A stretch of 64,000 bases of DNA from Mesorhizobium sp. M1C.F.Ca.ET.210.01.1.1 (GCF_004791585.1 NZ_SRUU01000001.1:186001-250000); one strand, 5' to 3'. Positions 25,551 through 35,746 are shown, counted from the stretch's first letter. Numbers and translations: made by a program. Notes: a model not told the origin generated them from the sequence alone.

Positions 25551-26350
25551 AACCGATGTTGTCCACCGACCTTAACGTAGCTGAGACGGTCGTCGAGAAG
25601 GCCAAGATCGAGGTCAAGAACCTCAACTTCTACTATGGCCAGTCCAAGGCGCTGAAGGACATCAACCTGTCGCTGCCCGAACGCAGCGTCACCGCCTTCA
25701 TCGGACCGTCCGGCTGCGGAAAGTCGACGCTGCTGCGCGTGCTGAACCGCATCTACGAGCTCTATCCGAAGCAGAGCGCCGAGGGCCAGGTGCTGCTCGA
25801 CGGTAAGAACATCCTCGACCGCTCGCAGGACCTCAACCTGCTCAGGACCAAGATCGGCATGGTGTTCCAGAAGCCGACGCCGTTCCCGATGTCGATCTAC
25901 GAGAACATCGCCTTCGGCGTCAGGCTCTATGAGAAGATCAGCAAGGCCGAGATGGACAGTCGCGTCGAGTCGGCGCTGAAGCGCGCGGCGCTGTGGAACG
26001 AGGTCAAGGACAAGCTCAACGCCAGCGGCCAGAGCCTTTCCGGCGGCCAGCAGCAGCGGCTCTGCATCGCCCGCACCGTGGCGGTGAAGCCGGAAGTCAT
26101 CCTGCTCGACGAGCCGGCCTCGGCGCTCGATCCGCTGTCGACCGCCAAGATCGAGGAACTGATCGACGAATTGCAGGCTGACTACACGATCGTGATCGTC
26201 ACCCACAACATGCAGCAGGCGGCGCGCGTGTCGCGGCAGACGGCGTTCATGTATCTCGGCGAGCTGGTCGAGTTCGACCGGACGGAGAAGATCTTCACCT
26301 CGCCCCGCGAGAAGCGCACGCAGGACTACATCACCGGCCGCTTCGGCTGA
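25547..26350 (+). CDS. pstB: Phosphate ABC transporter ATP-binding protein PstB
   Basis: ATPase of the Pst transporter, 267 residues. It has Walker [17 protein letters not shown], signature [14 protein letters not shown], Walker [14 protein letters not shown] and the H-loop [15 protein letters not shown]. The PstB-specific segment [20 protein letters not shown] is present. The ATG at 25547 overlaps the pstA stop; longer readings of this frame run through pstA and are not supported. Confidence 0.96.
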   Translation: MKPMLSTDLNVAETVVEKAKIEVKNLNFYYGQSKALKDINLSLPERSVTAFIGPSGCGKSTLLRVLNRIYELYPKQSAEGQVLLDGKNILDRSQDLNLLRTKIGMVFQKPTPFPMSIYENIAFGVRLYEKISKAEMDSRVESALKRAALWNEVKDKLNASGQSLSGGQQQRLCIARTVAVKPEVILLDEPASALDPLSTAKIEELIDELQADYTIVIVTHNMQQAARVSRQTAFMYLGELVEFDRTEKIFTSPREKRTQDYITGRFG

Positions 26351-26370
26351 GTTCATACGAGGACATCATC

Positions 26371-27075
26371 ATGGCCCATACGGTCGCTTCCTTCGACGAG
26401 GATCTGAGGCAGATCAGCCAGCTCATCCGTGACATGGGCGACCTTGCCGGCTCGATGGTCGGCGCGTCGACCAAGGCGCTGCTCAACTCCGACAACGCGA
26501 TGGCGCAGCGCGTGGTCTCCGACGACGCCATCATGGACGCGCGCCAGCGCGAGCTCGACGACCGCGCCATCACGCTGATCGCCAAGCGCCAGCCGATGGC
26601 CGACGACTTGCGCAGCGTGGTCGGCGCCATCCGCATGGCCGGCGACCTCGAGCGCATCGGCGACCTCGCCAAGAACATCGCCAAGCGCGTCGGCTCGGTC
26701 GGCGTCAGCGCCGCGCCGCGCGATCTTTCGCACTCCATCGATTCCATGGCGCAGCTGGTGCTGATCCAGGTCCATGGCGTGATCGAGGAGTACACGGCGG
26801 GCGATGCAACGGCGCTTGCCAAGCTCAGGAACGACGACGAACGCATCGACGTCAAATACACCTCGGTCTTCCGTGAGCTCCTGACCTACATGATGGAGGA
26901 TCCGCGCAACATCACAGCCTGCACGCATCTTCTGTTCTGCGCCAAGAATCTGGAGCGCATCGGCGACCATGTGACCAATATCGCCGAGAACGCCTATTAT
27001 GTGCTGACCGGAACGCAATTGCCCGCGAACCGTCCCAAGCAGGACGAGACGGCGATGTCGGCGCCGGCGGCCTGA
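26371..27075 (+). CDS. phoU: Phosphate signalling protein PhoU
   Basis: Negative regulator that links Pst transporter state to PhoR/PhoB signalling. The 234-residue all-helical protein has the two PhoU repeats, with metal-binding-type motifs in SVVGAIRMAGDLERIGDLAK and CAKNLERIGDHVTNIAENAY. It lies 20 bp after pstB and 19 bp before phoB, in the standard operon order. Confidence 0.95.
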   Translation: MAHTVASFDEDLRQISQLIRDMGDLAGSMVGASTKALLNSDNAMAQRVVSDDAIMDARQRELDDRAITLIAKRQPMADDLRSVVGAIRMAGDLERIGDLAKNIAKRVGSVGVSAAPRDLSHSIDSMAQLVLIQVHGVIEEYTAGDATALAKLRNDDERIDVKYTSVFRELLTYMMEDPRNITACTHLLFCAKNLERIGDHVTNIAENAYYVLTGTQLPANRPKQDETAMSAPAA

Positions 27076-27094
27076 CAGCGAAGGTAGCTGCTAT

Positions 27095-27784
27095 ATGATC
27101 GCGCCACGCATCATGGTGGTGGAGGACGAGGAGCCGCTGGGGGTGCTGCTCCGTTACAACCTCGAATCCGAAGGCTATCAGGTCGAGGTGGTGACCCGCG
27201 GCGACGAGGCCGAGATCCGCCTGCAGGAGAACGTGCCCGACCTTCTGGTGCTCGACTGGATGGTGCCGGCGGTGTCCGGCATCGAGTTTTGCCGGCGGCT
27301 CAGGATGCGGCCCGAGACCGAACGGCTGCCGATCATCATGCTGACCGCGCGCGGTGAGGAAAGCGATCGTGTGCGCGGCCTCTCGACAGGCGCCGACGAC
27401 TACCTGGTCAAGCCGTTCTCGACACCGGAATTCATGGCCAGGGTCAAGGCGCTGCTGCGCCGCGCCAAGCCGGAAGTGCTGTCCAGCGTGCTCAAGGTCG
27501 GCGACATCGTGCTCGACCGCGAATCGCACCGCGTCTACCGCAAGAAGAGCGAGATCAGGCTCGGCCCGACCGAGTTCCGGCTGCTCGAATTCATGATGCG
27601 GCATCCCGGCCGGGTGTTTTCGCGCAGCCAGCTGCTCGACAATGTCTGGGGCGAGACGATCTATATCGACGAACGCACGGTGGACGTGCATGTCGGACGC
27701 CTGCGCAAGGCGGTCAACAACGGCCGCATGCCCGATGTCATCCGCACCATCCGAGGGGCGGGTTACGCGATCAGGGAAGACTAG
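27095..27784 (+). CDS. phoB: Phosphate regulon response regulator PhoB
   Basis: OmpR-type transcription factor that binds Pho boxes. The 229-residue protein has a receiver (VVEDEEPLG, LLVLDWMVPAVSGIEF with Asp, TARGEESD, LVKPFS) and a winged-helix domain (GPTEFRLLEFMMRHPGRVFS, DERTVDVHVGRLRKAVN). It is the last gene of the pst operon and its likely target lies at 22481-22509, so the operon should be autoregulated. phoR is not in this window. Confidence 0.96.
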   Translation: MIAPRIMVVEDEEPLGVLLRYNLESEGYQVEVVTRGDEAEIRLQENVPDLLVLDWMVPAVSGIEFCRRLRMRPETERLPIIMLTARGEESDRVRGLSTGADDYLVKPFSTPEFMARVKALLRRAKPEVLSSVLKVGDIVLDRESHRVYRKKSEIRLGPTEFRLLEFMMRHPGRVFSRSQLLDNVWGETIYIDERTVDVHVGRLRKAVNNGRMPDVIRTIRGAGYAIRED

Positions 27785-27790
27785 GGATAT

Positions 27791-27903
27791 GCTGATATTC
27801 AGGCGAGGCCGGCCTGCGAATGGCGGCTTCCTGCGCTAAAGCACGCTCCGTTCCGGTTCTCGGAGTCCACCATTCTCGACTCGGCCTGACATGAATCTCA
27901 ACA
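27791..27903 (+). repeat. Dispersed intergenic repeat, family B, copy 2
   Basis: Matches 4223-4349 in blocks TGATATTCAGG, GAGGCCGGCCTGC-AATG-CGGCTTCCT, ACGCTCCGTTCCGGTTCTCG and TGAATCTCA. It lies between the convergent phoB and ROK genes. Confidence 0.7.
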
Positions 27904-27927
27904 TATCTCGGCGCTTGAGCTTGCGGC

Positions 27928-29163
27928 TTATGCGAACTGCTTGCCTGTTCTTGCCTGAACGCCCGGCGCGAAAATCTCCTGGTCGACGAAAGTCAGCGCG
28001 CGCATGGCGCAGCCTTCGCGGATCAGCGGCAATTCGTTCGGTTCGGTGTCGAAGGAGATCGATTTGGAGTGCTGGCCGCCGGCGGTCTGGGCGATGGCCT
28101 CGCGCAGCGCCGGCTCGATCAGGTCGAAAGCGGCGGCGCTGACACCCACCATGGCGACCGGCGCCGGGTCGATCAGCGCGAACAGGCTGCCGAGGCCGAA
28201 GCCCAGCGCCTCGCCCGCCCGGCGATAGGCCTCGCGCTCCGGACCGTCTTTCTCGCGCGCCTTGGCGGCAAGCGAGCGCATCTCCGCGTCGCCGACATCG
28301 ACCGGTTCGGCATCCTCGCTCATCCCCATGGCGCTGCGCCAGATGGCGTAGTTGCCGGCATAGGCCTCGACGCAGCCGCGGCGTCCGCACCGGCAAAGCG
28401 CGCCGCCCGGGCGGTGGATCATGTGGCCGAACTCGCCGCCGGAGGAATGCGTGCCGGTGAACAGCTCGCCCTTCAGCACCAGGCCCATGCCGATGCCGTG
28501 CGAGAGCAGGATGGCGATGAAATTGTCGCGATAGCGGTCGGGGTCGCGCCATTGCAGGGCCACCGCCATCATGTTGCAGTCGTTCTCCATGGTGGCCGGA
28601 ATGCCGAATTCCTTTTCCAGGATGTCGGCGAAGGGAATGTCGGTCAGCGGCGTGATCGGCGACCACAGCATGGCGCGGGCATGCGAATCGGTGATGCCCT
28701 GAATGCCCATGGCGATGCGGGCGACGCTGCCGACATCGAGATCCGGATCCTCCAGCCGGCGCCGCACGATCGCAGTGCACTCGCCGATCAGCTCGTCGCG
28801 CGGCATGGTCAGCGTATCGAGGCGCCGCTGCTCCTCGGCGACGACCTGGCCGGCATAGTCGATGACGGCGACGGAGAGGAAATTCAGCGACAGCACCACC
28901 GTCACCACCGCGGCTGCCTCGGGGCTGAGGGCGAGGCCGACCTGCGGCCGGCCGCGCTTCAGCGACGCGGTCTCGCTGGGCTTACTCTCGGCCAGGATGC
29001 CTTCATGGATCAGGTCCGAGGAGATCGCCGAAATGGTCGAGTGGCTGAGCCCGGTGGTCGCGGCGATTTCGGTGCGCGACGGCTGGCCGGCCCGGCGCAC
29101 TGCCGAGAGCACCATTGCGCGGTTGCGCCGACGCAGGTCGTCGTGGCGGATTCCGACCGACAT
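27928..29163 (-). CDS. ROK family transcriptional repressor (NagC/XylR type)
   Basis: A 411-residue sugar-responsive repressor. Residues about 15-65 form a MarR-like winged HTH (RTEIAATTGLSHSTISAISS). The rest is a ROK sugar-kinase fold with an ATPase-like start (SVAVIDYAGQVVAEEQRR) and the zinc motif CRCGRRGCVEAYAGN. The start at 29163 is preceded by GGGAGGAAAAA. It is divergent from xylF, and AT-rich palindromes with TCGAAAAAA arms lie between them, so it most likely represses xylFHG in the absence of the sugar. The gene symbol xylR is plausible but not proven. Confidence 0.92.
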   Translation of the reverse strand: MSVGIRHDDLRRRNRAMVLSAVRRAGQPSRTEIAATTGLSHSTISAISSDLIHEGILAESKPSETASLKRGRPQVGLALSPEAAAVVTVVLSLNFLSVAVIDYAGQVVAEEQRRLDTLTMPRDELIGECTAIVRRRLEDPDLDVGSVARIAMGIQGITDSHARAMLWSPITPLTDIPFADILEKEFGIPATMENDCNMMAVALQWRDPDRYRDNFIAILLSHGIGMGLVLKGELFTGTHSSGGEFGHMIHRPGGALCRCGRRGCVEAYAGNYAIWRSAMGMSEDAEPVDVGDAEMRSLAAKAREKDGPEREAYRRAGEALGFGLGSLFALIDPAPVAMVGVSAAAFDLIEPALREAIAQTAGGQHSKSISFDTEPNELPLIREGCAMRALTFVDQEIFAPGVQARTGKQFA

Positions 29164-29515
29164 TTTTTCCTCCCGGTCAGCGCGGCCTCTTGATAATGCA
29201 TGGGCCGTCGGCGACGCGCCAGATCGGTTCATTTCCGGATAAAGCCGTCGAACCGCCCTGGATTTGCTTCATCCAATTCCACGGAAGCGGCTGTGCTTCC
29301 TTGGAACTGTTTTGGGATAGTGGCAGAAGCGGCCGGGACTGTCATTATTTATTGCGGGCCTCGAAAAAAAGTTCGGAGCACCTCAAAAACCATCAGAATC
29401 GCAGTTGACAGCGCTTCGGTGTTGGACCAGTATTTTTTCGAGGCTCGAAAAAAAGCCTCTGTGTGCGGGCCTTTGGGCCAGTCTGGGTCGCGCCCACGGG
29501 CGCAGGGAGGAAATC
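29164..29515. other. 352-bp divergent regulatory region between ROK repressor and xylF
   Basis: No supported gene. It contains the operator-like palindrome at 29433-29453, a second half-site TCGAAAAAAA at 29361-29370 and AT-rich DNA around 29340-29460 suited to the divergent promoters. A good ribosome binding site, GGGAGGAAATC, closes it before xylF. Confidence 0.7.
29433..29453. promoter_or_regulatory. Operator-like palindrome for the ROK repressor
   Basis: Arms TTTTTTCGA (29433-29441) and TCGAAAAAA (29445-29453) around a GGC centre. A second TCGAAAAAAA half-site lies at 29361, about 84 bp upstream. AT-rich palindromes are typical ROK operators. Confidence 0.7.
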
Positions 29516-30556
29516 ATGAAAAAATTTGCAGCCGCCATGTTGGCGGGTGTCGCCATGTCGCTGACACTGGCGTCGGTCGCAGAGGCGAAGGACAAGGTGA
29601 TCGGCGTTTCGTGGTCGAACTTCCAGGAAGAGCGCTGGAAGACCGACGAGGCGGCGATGAAGAAGGCCATCGAGGCCGCCGGCGACAAGTACATCTCCGC
29701 CGACGCGCAGTCCAATCCGGGCAAGCAGCTGACCGACGTCGAAAGCCTGATCTCGCAGGGCGCCAACGCGCTGATCATCCTGGCGCAGGACGCCTCGGCG
29801 ATCGGCCCGGCGGTGCAGAAGGCGCTCGACGAGGGTATCCCGGTTGTCGGCTATGACCGGCTGATCGAGAACAAGGATGTCTTCTACCTGACCTTCGACA
29901 ACAAGGAAGTCGGCCGCATGCAGGCCCGCGAAGTGTTCAAGGCCAAGCCGGAAGGCAACTACGTCTTCATCAAGGGGTCGGGTTCCGATCCGAACGCCGA
30001 TTTCCTGTTCTCCGGCTCGATGGAAGTGCTGAAGGAAGCCATCGACAGCGGCAAGGTCAAGAATGTCGGCGAGGCCTACACGGACGGCTGGCTGCCTGCC
30101 AACGCGCAGAAGAACATGGAGCAGTTCCTGACCGCCAACGACAACAAGGTCGATGCGGTCGTGGCCGCCAATGACGGCACCGCCGGCGGTGTCGTCGCGG
30201 CGCTGACGGCGCAGGGACTGGCCGGCACCGTTCCGGTCTCCGGCCAGGACGGCGACCATGCCGCGCTCAACCGAATCGCGCTCGGCACGCAAACCGTGTC
30301 GGTGTGGAAGGACGCGCGCGAGCTCGGCAAGAACGCCGCCGAGATCGCCTCGCAGCTCGCCGACGGCAAGAAGATGGGCGACATCGCCGGCGCCAAGGAC
30401 TTCACGACGCCGGGCGGCAACACCGTCAAGTCGCTGTTCCTAACCCCCGTCGCGATCACCAAGGACAATCTCAACGTCGTCATCGACGCCGGCTGGATCA
30501 AGAAGGACGAAGTCTGCGCGGGCGTTACTGCCGGCAGCGTCGCGGTCTGCAACTAA
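29516..30556 (+). CDS. xylF: D-xylose-type ABC transporter substrate-binding protein
   Basis: Periplasmic sugar receptor, 346 residues. The signal peptide [20 protein letters not shown] is cleaved near EAK. The mature protein starts [20 protein letters not shown], a XylF hallmark, and has the binding-fold motifs [41 protein letters not shown] and [15 protein letters not shown]. It is the first gene of xylFHG opposite a ROK repressor. Xylose is the best guess from family similarity; ligand specificity is not readable with certainty. Confidence 0.93.
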   Translation: MKKFAAAMLAGVAMSLTLASVAEAKDKVIGVSWSNFQEERWKTDEAAMKKAIEAAGDKYISADAQSNPGKQLTDVESLISQGANALIILAQDASAIGPAVQKALDEGIPVVGYDRLIENKDVFYLTFDNKEVGRMQAREVFKAKPEGNYVFIKGSGSDPNADFLFSGSMEVLKEAIDSGKVKNVGEAYTDGWLPANAQKNMEQFLTANDNKVDAVVAANDGTAGGVVAALTAQGLAGTVPVSGQDGDHAALNRIALGTQTVSVWKDARELGKNAAEIASQLADGKKMGDIAGAKDFTTPGGNTVKSLFLTPVAITKDNLNVVIDAGWIKKDEVCAGVTAGSVAVCN

Positions 30557-30583
30557 GCCGACCGACGTCTGTTCAAATCCTGG

Positions 30584-30606
30584 CGCCGCGGCCCAAAGCC
30601 GCGGCG
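30584..30606 (+). terminator. Hairpin after xylF (attenuator or mRNA stabiliser)
   Basis: Perfect 9-bp stem CGCCGCGGC and GCCGCGGCG with a 5-nt loop, followed by only a short T-run (TTTC). It lies inside the operon, so probably partial termination. Confidence 0.65.
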
Positions 30607-30702
30607 TTTCGCAAGAAGCGTCCCGATTCAAATGATCCGGGAAAGCGGTTGGAACAGCTCGTCGTCCGGCAGGATCGTCGAACCGCTCCAGCCATCCGTT
30701 TC

Positions 30703-30750
30703 CACGCAATTCCGGGCGGACTACCCACTTTCCCTGGAATTGCTCTAGCA
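30703..30750 (+). repeat. Dispersed palindromic repeat, family A
   Basis: CGCAATTCCGGGCGGACTAC, then CCCACTTTCC, then TGGAATTGCTCTAG; the ends GCAATTCC and GGAATTGC are inverted repeats. It is inserted between xylF and xylH, about 50 bp before the xylH start. Confidence 0.75.
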
Positions 30751-30797
30751 TCGTGGTCCGGCATCCGCGCCAGACGGTAGGCCGGTGGGAGGAGATC

Positions 30798-32162
30798 ATG
30801 ACCGATACGACCTCTGAAACGCCGGCCAACCCGGCCGCGGATCGCGCGCGCGCATCCGAACTCAGCGCCGTCGGGCGCTTCCTCAAGGCGACCGAACTCG
30901 ATACGCGCATGCTCGGCATGGTCGGCGCGCTGCTGATCATCTGGATCGGCCTGCACGTCATCTCGAGCCTGCGGCTTGGCGTCAATCCGCTCGATTTCGA
31001 CAGCCGCACGTTCCTGACGCCGCGCAACCTGTGGAACCTGTCGGTACAGACCTCGGCCGTGGCCATCATGGCCTCCGGAATGGTGCTGGTCATCGTCATG
31101 CGCAACATCGACCTCTCCGTCGGCTCAGCCGAGGGGCTGATCGGCATGGTCATGGGCTTTGCCCAGGTGCATTTCCTGGTGCGCATGGTCGGGCTCGAGC
31201 TCGGCAATCCCTGGATCTGGGTGCTGGCGCTGGCGATCGGCCTGGCGCTCGGCCTGCTGATCGGCGCCTTTCAAGGCTTCGTCATCGCCTATCTCGATGT
31301 GCCGGCCTTCATCGTGACGCTTGGCGGGCTGTTGGTATGGCGGGGCGCCGCCTGGTGGGTCACCAGCGGCCAGACTGTGGCGCCGCTCGACGCCACCTTC
31401 CAGCTCATGGGCGGCGGACCAGCCGGCTCGATCGGCGCCACATGGAGCTGGGTCGTCGGTATTGTCGCCTGCCTTGCCGTGGTGTTTGCGCTGTTCCACG
31501 GCCGGGTGCAGCGCAAGCGCTTCCGTTTCCCGCTGCGCCCGATCTGGGCCGAGACGCTGCTCGGCGCCATCAGCTGCGCCGTGATCCTCGGCGCCGTGTG
31601 GCTGGCCAATTCCTATCCCTGGCCGGTCGGCATCGTGAACCGGTACGCGGCGGCCAACAACATCACCGTTCCCGAGGGAGGGCTATTCATTGCCCACGGC
31701 ATCGCCATTCCGGTGCTGATGGCTGTCGCGGTCGGCCTCATCATGACCTTCATCACCAAGCGCACCCGCTTCGGCCGCTATGTCTTCGCCATCGGCGGCA
31801 ATCCGGAGGCGGCGAACCTTGCCGGCATCAACACGCGCTGGATCACCATGAAGGTGTTCATGATCATGGGCGTGCTGGCGACGATCGCCGCGGCCATTTC
31901 GTCGGCGAGGCAGAATTCATCGACCAACGCGCTCGGCACGCTTGACGAGCTCCTGGTTATAGCCGCGGCGGTGATCGGCGGAACCTCGCTTGCCGGCGGT
32001 TCGGGCACCGTGCTCGGCGCCATGCTTGGCGCGCTTCTGATGCAGTCGCTGCAATCCGGCATGGTGCTGCTCGGCGTCGACTCGCCGCTGCAAAGCATCG
32101 TCGTCGGCGCCGTGCTGGTGATCGCGGTCTGGCTCGACACCATCTATCGCAAACGTGTCTGA
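30798..32162 (+). CDS. xylH: D-xylose-type ABC transporter permease
   Basis: Sugar permease of the BPD_transp_2 (RbsC/XylH) family, 454 residues with about ten hydrophobic helices. It has [20 protein letters not shown] near the second helix and [20 protein letters not shown] followed by [18 protein letters not shown], the family's coupling and C-terminal motifs. The extra cytoplasmic or loop segment around 230-265 ([20 protein letters not shown]) is typical of XylH compared with the shorter RbsC. GGTGGGAGGAGATC precedes the ATG. Confidence 0.93.
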   Translation: MTDTTSETPANPAADRARASELSAVGRFLKATELDTRMLGMVGALLIIWIGLHVISSLRLGVNPLDFDSRTFLTPRNLWNLSVQTSAVAIMASGMVLVIVMRNIDLSVGSAEGLIGMVMGFAQVHFLVRMVGLELGNPWIWVLALAIGLALGLLIGAFQGFVIAYLDVPAFIVTLGGLLVWRGAAWWVTSGQTVAPLDATFQLMGGGPAGSIGATWSWVVGIVACLAVVFALFHGRVQRKRFRFPLRPIWAETLLGAISCAVILGAVWLANSYPWPVGIVNRYAAANNITVPEGGLFIAHGIAIPVLMAVAVGLIMTFITKRTRFGRYVFAIGGNPEAANLAGINTRWITMKVFMIMGVLATIAAAISSARQNSSTNALGTLDELLVIAAAVIGGTSLAGGSGTVLGAMLGALLMQSLQSGMVLLGVDSPLQSIVVGAVLVIAVWLDTIYRKRV

Positions 32163-32176
32163 GAGAGGAGGAGATC

Positions 32177-32977
<801 letters not shown>

Positions 32978-33108
32978 GCAGAGTAGGTTAGCCGGCTAAT
33001 TTACGAATGGTTGATGTGCCAGGCGCCGTGATGGTTTGGCCTTGCCATTGTGTTGGCGCGGAGACTTGCCCATAAAGGTGGTCAACCTCCCAGGGGCCGC
33101 ACTTTGCG

Positions 33109-34752
33109 TTGAAAAAGCTCTTTCCGATCGTCGCTTTCATCGCCGTCGCGCTGATTAGCCTGACAATGGCGGGGTTCGCCTATTTCGCGACCCAGGAGGC
33201 AGCGCGCATCAAGTTCGAGGGAACGGCCGACGATGCGCTCAACCGCATCGAGAGCCGCATCGACCTGCATCTGTCGCTGCTGCGCTCGACCCAGGCGCTG
33301 TTCGATGCCCGCAACGGCGATATCACGCGTGGCGAGTTCAACGCCTTCTTCACCGCGCTCGACATCGACGACAATTTCGCCGGCCTGCGCGGCATCGGCT
33401 TCCTGAGGCTGGCCAAGACCGGCGACGAGGCGGCGGTCGAGCGCGACATCCTGCACGATCACGGTTCGGCGCACCCGATCTATCCGGCGGCCACGCTGCA
33501 GTCGTGGCGAACCCCCATCGTGCTTTTCGAGCCGCTCGACACGTCCAACCAGTCGATCATCGGTTTTGACATGTTCAGCGAGCCGGTGCGGCGGGCGGCG
33601 ATCGAGAAGGCGATGGCCGACGACCGGCAGCATGCCAGCGGCCTTGTCCAACTCGGCCAGGGACAAGGGCAGGAGCAAACCTACCCCGGATTTCTGGTTT
33701 TCGTTCGGCTGAACGTGGAAACGGCTCCGGACGTCATCAATGCCAGCCGCTCCTCGACCGCCGGCTTCCTCTATGCCGCCTTCCGGGCGCGCGACTTGTT
33801 CCAGGTGGCGCTCAGCAAGGCGCCGCTGCTGCCGGTCAATGTCGAGATCTATGACGGCAAGCCGGGGGCCGACAACCTCCTGTTCCGGTCGGAGGCGCCG
33901 CCGGCCGAACCGCTCGGCGGAAAGCTTCTGGCGCGCCGGGACATCGTCGTGGCCGGCCAGGCCTGGACGATCCTGTTTCGGCCGACGAGCGCTTTTTCGC
34001 TGCCTTCCTCGCGCGCCATTCCGGTGATGCTCGGCTTGTTCGGCCTGCTGCTTGCCGGGGCGATCGCCCTGGTGGCCCGCTATCAGGAGCGTGCATACGA
34101 GGCGAAGTCGCTGCTGCATGAGGCAACGGAGAAGAGCCTGCTGGAAAAGGACCTGATCCTGCAGGAAATGAAGCACCGCATCAAGAATTCGATCACAAGG
34201 GTGCTGGCGATCGCGCGGCAGACTGCCTCTCAGGCCACCGACGTGAAGGAGTTCTCGGCATCGTTCTCGGCGCGGCTGCAGGCGATGGCTGCCTCGCAGG
34301 ACATGCTGACACGTTCGCGTTGGCAGAAGGCGGACCTCGGCGACCTGCTGCGCATCGAACTCGGGCAGGTGTTCGGCAAGGAGCTTCCCGAGGGCATCCT
34401 GTCGGGGCCGGAGGTGCTGCTTGACGAGACGACGACGCAGGCGCTCGGCCTGACCTTCCACGAGCTTGCCACCAATGCGCTGAAATATGGCGAGGGGAGC
34501 AGCTCGACCAGTTCGCTCAAGGGAAACTGGGCGTTGAAAGTCGACTGGATGGTCGAAGGACGTGGCCGCGAGCGGACCCTGGTGCTCAACTGGCGCGAGG
34601 CAGGGCAGAAACAACTGGACGCGCCGGCAAAGACCGGTTTCGGCACCAAGCTGATCGACCTCAACGTCACGCGCGAATTGGGCGGCACGATCAAGCGCGA
34701 TTTTCAGGCCGGCGGCCTGAAGGTGGAAATAAGGATTCCGCTGACAGGATGA
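33109..34752 (+). CDS. CHASE-domain membrane sensor kinase of the HWE family
   Basis: A 547-residue kinase. A first helix lies at about 6-26, then a periplasmic CHASE domain (about 45-290, FFTALDIDDNFAGLRGIGFL) and a second helix at about 303-325. A short coiled coil leads to the kinase core. The H-box is LQEMKHRIKNSITRVLAIAR, the N-box TFHELATNALKYG, and VLNWREAGQ supplies the W-x-E signature, so it is an HWE/HisKA_2 kinase. Kinases of this family often phosphorylate PhyR, whose gene lies 3 kb away. The start codon is TTG at 33109; no better start gives a complete first helix. Confidence 0.9.
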   Translation: MKKLFPIVAFIAVALISLTMAGFAYFATQEAARIKFEGTADDALNRIESRIDLHLSLLRSTQALFDARNGDITRGEFNAFFTALDIDDNFAGLRGIGFLRLAKTGDEAAVERDILHDHGSAHPIYPAATLQSWRTPIVLFEPLDTSNQSIIGFDMFSEPVRRAAIEKAMADDRQHASGLVQLGQGQGQEQTYPGFLVFVRLNVETAPDVINASRSSTAGFLYAAFRARDLFQVALSKAPLLPVNVEIYDGKPGADNLLFRSEAPPAEPLGGKLLARRDIVVAGQAWTILFRPTSAFSLPSSRAIPVMLGLFGLLLAGAIALVARYQERAYEAKSLLHEATEKSLLEKDLILQEMKHRIKNSITRVLAIARQTASQATDVKEFSASFSARLQAMAASQDMLTRSRWQKADLGDLLRIELGQVFGKELPEGILSGPEVLLDETTTQALGLTFHELATNALKYGEGSSSTSSLKGNWALKVDWMVEGRGRERTLVLNWREAGQKQLDAPAKTGFGTKLIDLNVTRELGGTIKRDFQAGGLKVEIRIPLTG

Positions 34753-34799
34753 ACGGATCGAAGCCGTTCAGCGAGCAACCGCCCGTTCAGACACAAGAA

Positions 34800-34823
34800 T
34801 GGAGGCCGGCGAGCCGGCCTCCA
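34800..34823. terminator. Strong hairpin after the CHASE-HWE kinase gene
   Basis: Perfect 11-bp stem TGGAGGCCGGC and GCCGGCCTCCA with a 2-nt loop, lying between convergent genes. It lacks a T-tract, so Rho-independent termination is not certain. Confidence 0.55.
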
Positions 34824-34837
34824 GATTGGCATTCCAG

Positions 34838-34863
34838 GCAATTCCAGACCAGGAATTGCTCTA
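34838..34863 (+). repeat. Family A repeat, internally shortened copy
   Basis: GCAATTCC (34838-34845), a 6-nt centre and GGAATTGC (34852-34859) followed by TCTAT. It keeps only the two ends of the longer element found at 30703 and 54433. It ends just before the stop of the next minus-strand gene. Confidence 0.55.
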
Positions 34864-34871
34864 TCGGCTGA

Positions 34872-35117
34872 TCAATTGCAGCGGGCGGTGTAGATCCGGC
34901 CGCGGTGATCGCGATACTGGCAATAGCCATTGCGCAGGTTGCGGACCAAGAGGCCGGACCCGGCGCCGACGGCCGCGCCGATAAGCGCGCCCTTGCCGCC
35001 GCCGACCAAGCCGCCCACGCCGGCGCCGATCAGGCCGCCGCCCACGACATCCTGCTCGGTCGTGGTGCAGCCGCTGACAGCGACCACGGCAACCATGGCA
35101 ATGATCATCTTCCGCAT
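34872..35117 (-). CDS. Glycine-zipper lipoprotein (SlyB/OsmB-like)
   Basis: An 81-residue outer-membrane-type lipoprotein. It has the signal MRKMIIAMVAVVAVSGC with lipobox AVSGC, then a glycine-zipper helix rich in GxxxG spacing (GGGLIGAGVGGLVGGGKGAL, repeated) and a short C-terminal tail with two cysteines (NGYCQYRD, TARCN). The start at 35117 has GAGGAGCAATTTT upstream; the extra nine upstream codons would disrupt the signal. Glycine-zipper lipoproteins such as OsmB are often stress induced, which fits the neighbourhood. Confidence 0.82.
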   Translation of the reverse strand: MRKMIIAMVAVVAVSGCTTTEQDVVGGGLIGAGVGGLVGGGKGALIGAAVGAGSGLLVRNLRNGYCQYRDHRGRIYTARCN

Positions 35118-35200
35118 AAAATTGCTCCTCACTTTTGTCCTCACTTTTGGCAGTGCCGTCCGCCATCTAGCACGAAAAAACGGGATTTGCCTGCCTGATC

Positions 35201-35527
35201 TTAGTGTTGCTGAAGATAGTCGTTTTCGGGGCGTGCGCTGTTCGCAGCGACGAGCGAGCCGGAGACTTCCAGCGATGCTACGAGCGTGCCGTCGGGGCGC
35301 ACGGTCCAGAGGAGCTGATCATAGTCGTCTTCAAGCGCCGGATCGACGGCAAGGCATTCGCCCATGATGCGCGGCGTCCGGCCCCGCAGGTCGCCCAGGG
35401 CGAAGGGACGTTCCGCCATGCAGGCCTCGAAGGTTTCGAAGACGCTGACCGGCACCGACAGCTCGCGGCATTCGGTCATGGTGTCCGAGCAGCCGATGAC
35501 GAGGAGCAAAGCGGCGATGTGTTCCAC
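35201..35527 (-). CDS. Small exported protein of unknown function
   Basis: A 108-residue product with a short hydrophobic N-terminus (VEHIAALLLVIGCSD) containing a possible lipobox cysteine, then an acidic globular part (VFETFEACMAERPFALGDLR, PALEDDYDQLLWTVRPDGTL). The GTG start at 35527 is preferred because GAGAGG stands just upstream and because a predicted EcfG promoter at 35551-35576 would place the transcript start between this GTG and the longer TTG start. Not recognised as a known family. Confidence 0.65.
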   Translation of the reverse strand: MEHIAALLLVIGCSDTMTECRELSVPVSVFETFEACMAERPFALGDLRGRTPRIMGECLAVDPALEDDYDQLLWTVRPDGTLVASLEVSGSLVAANSARPENDYLQQH

Positions 35528-35550
35528 GGCGACAACCTCTCGCCGCAAGC

Positions 35551-35576
35551 AACGATTCTGGTCGCTCGAAAGTTCC
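35551..35576 (-). promoter_or_regulatory. Predicted EcfG-type promoter (17-bp spacer)
   Basis: On the minus strand, GGAAC-N17-CGTT, directed at the small exported protein gene starting at 35527. The spacer is one base longer than in most of its neighbours. Confidence 0.6.
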
Positions 35577-35622
35577 AGTCGCCCGCCTTGGCCGCGATGC
35601 CCAAACCATGGCGGCGCGCCTT

Positions 35623-35722
35623 AAAGCGCGTCGCGATCTTTCAGGTTCGCTCTATGCGCTTTAGGTTTTGACTTACGCATGTCCTTGCCCCGAAATCGGT
35701 TCCCGCTTTCGGGAGATATGCT
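35623..35722 (+). repeat. Dispersed palindromic element, family C
   Basis: Contains AAAGCGCGTCGCGATCTTTC and then CGCTCTATGCGCTTTAGG, whose GCGC/AAAGCGC blocks pair, followed by a second hairpin ATGTCCTTGCCCCGAAATCG with GCTTTCGGGAGATATGC. The second hairpin resembles 431-466. Elements of this pattern are common between genes in Mesorhizobium (recalled, not searched). Confidence 0.55.
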
Positions 35723-35746
35723 TCAGCGAATTGGCCTACGCCCGAG

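Noticed and set aside
32988..32999. 12-bp palindrome TTAGCCGGCTAA after xylG as an operator
   Set aside because: It is short, lies at the 3' end of an operon, is not repeated elsewhere in the window, and has no T-tract, so neither operator nor terminator can be supported.
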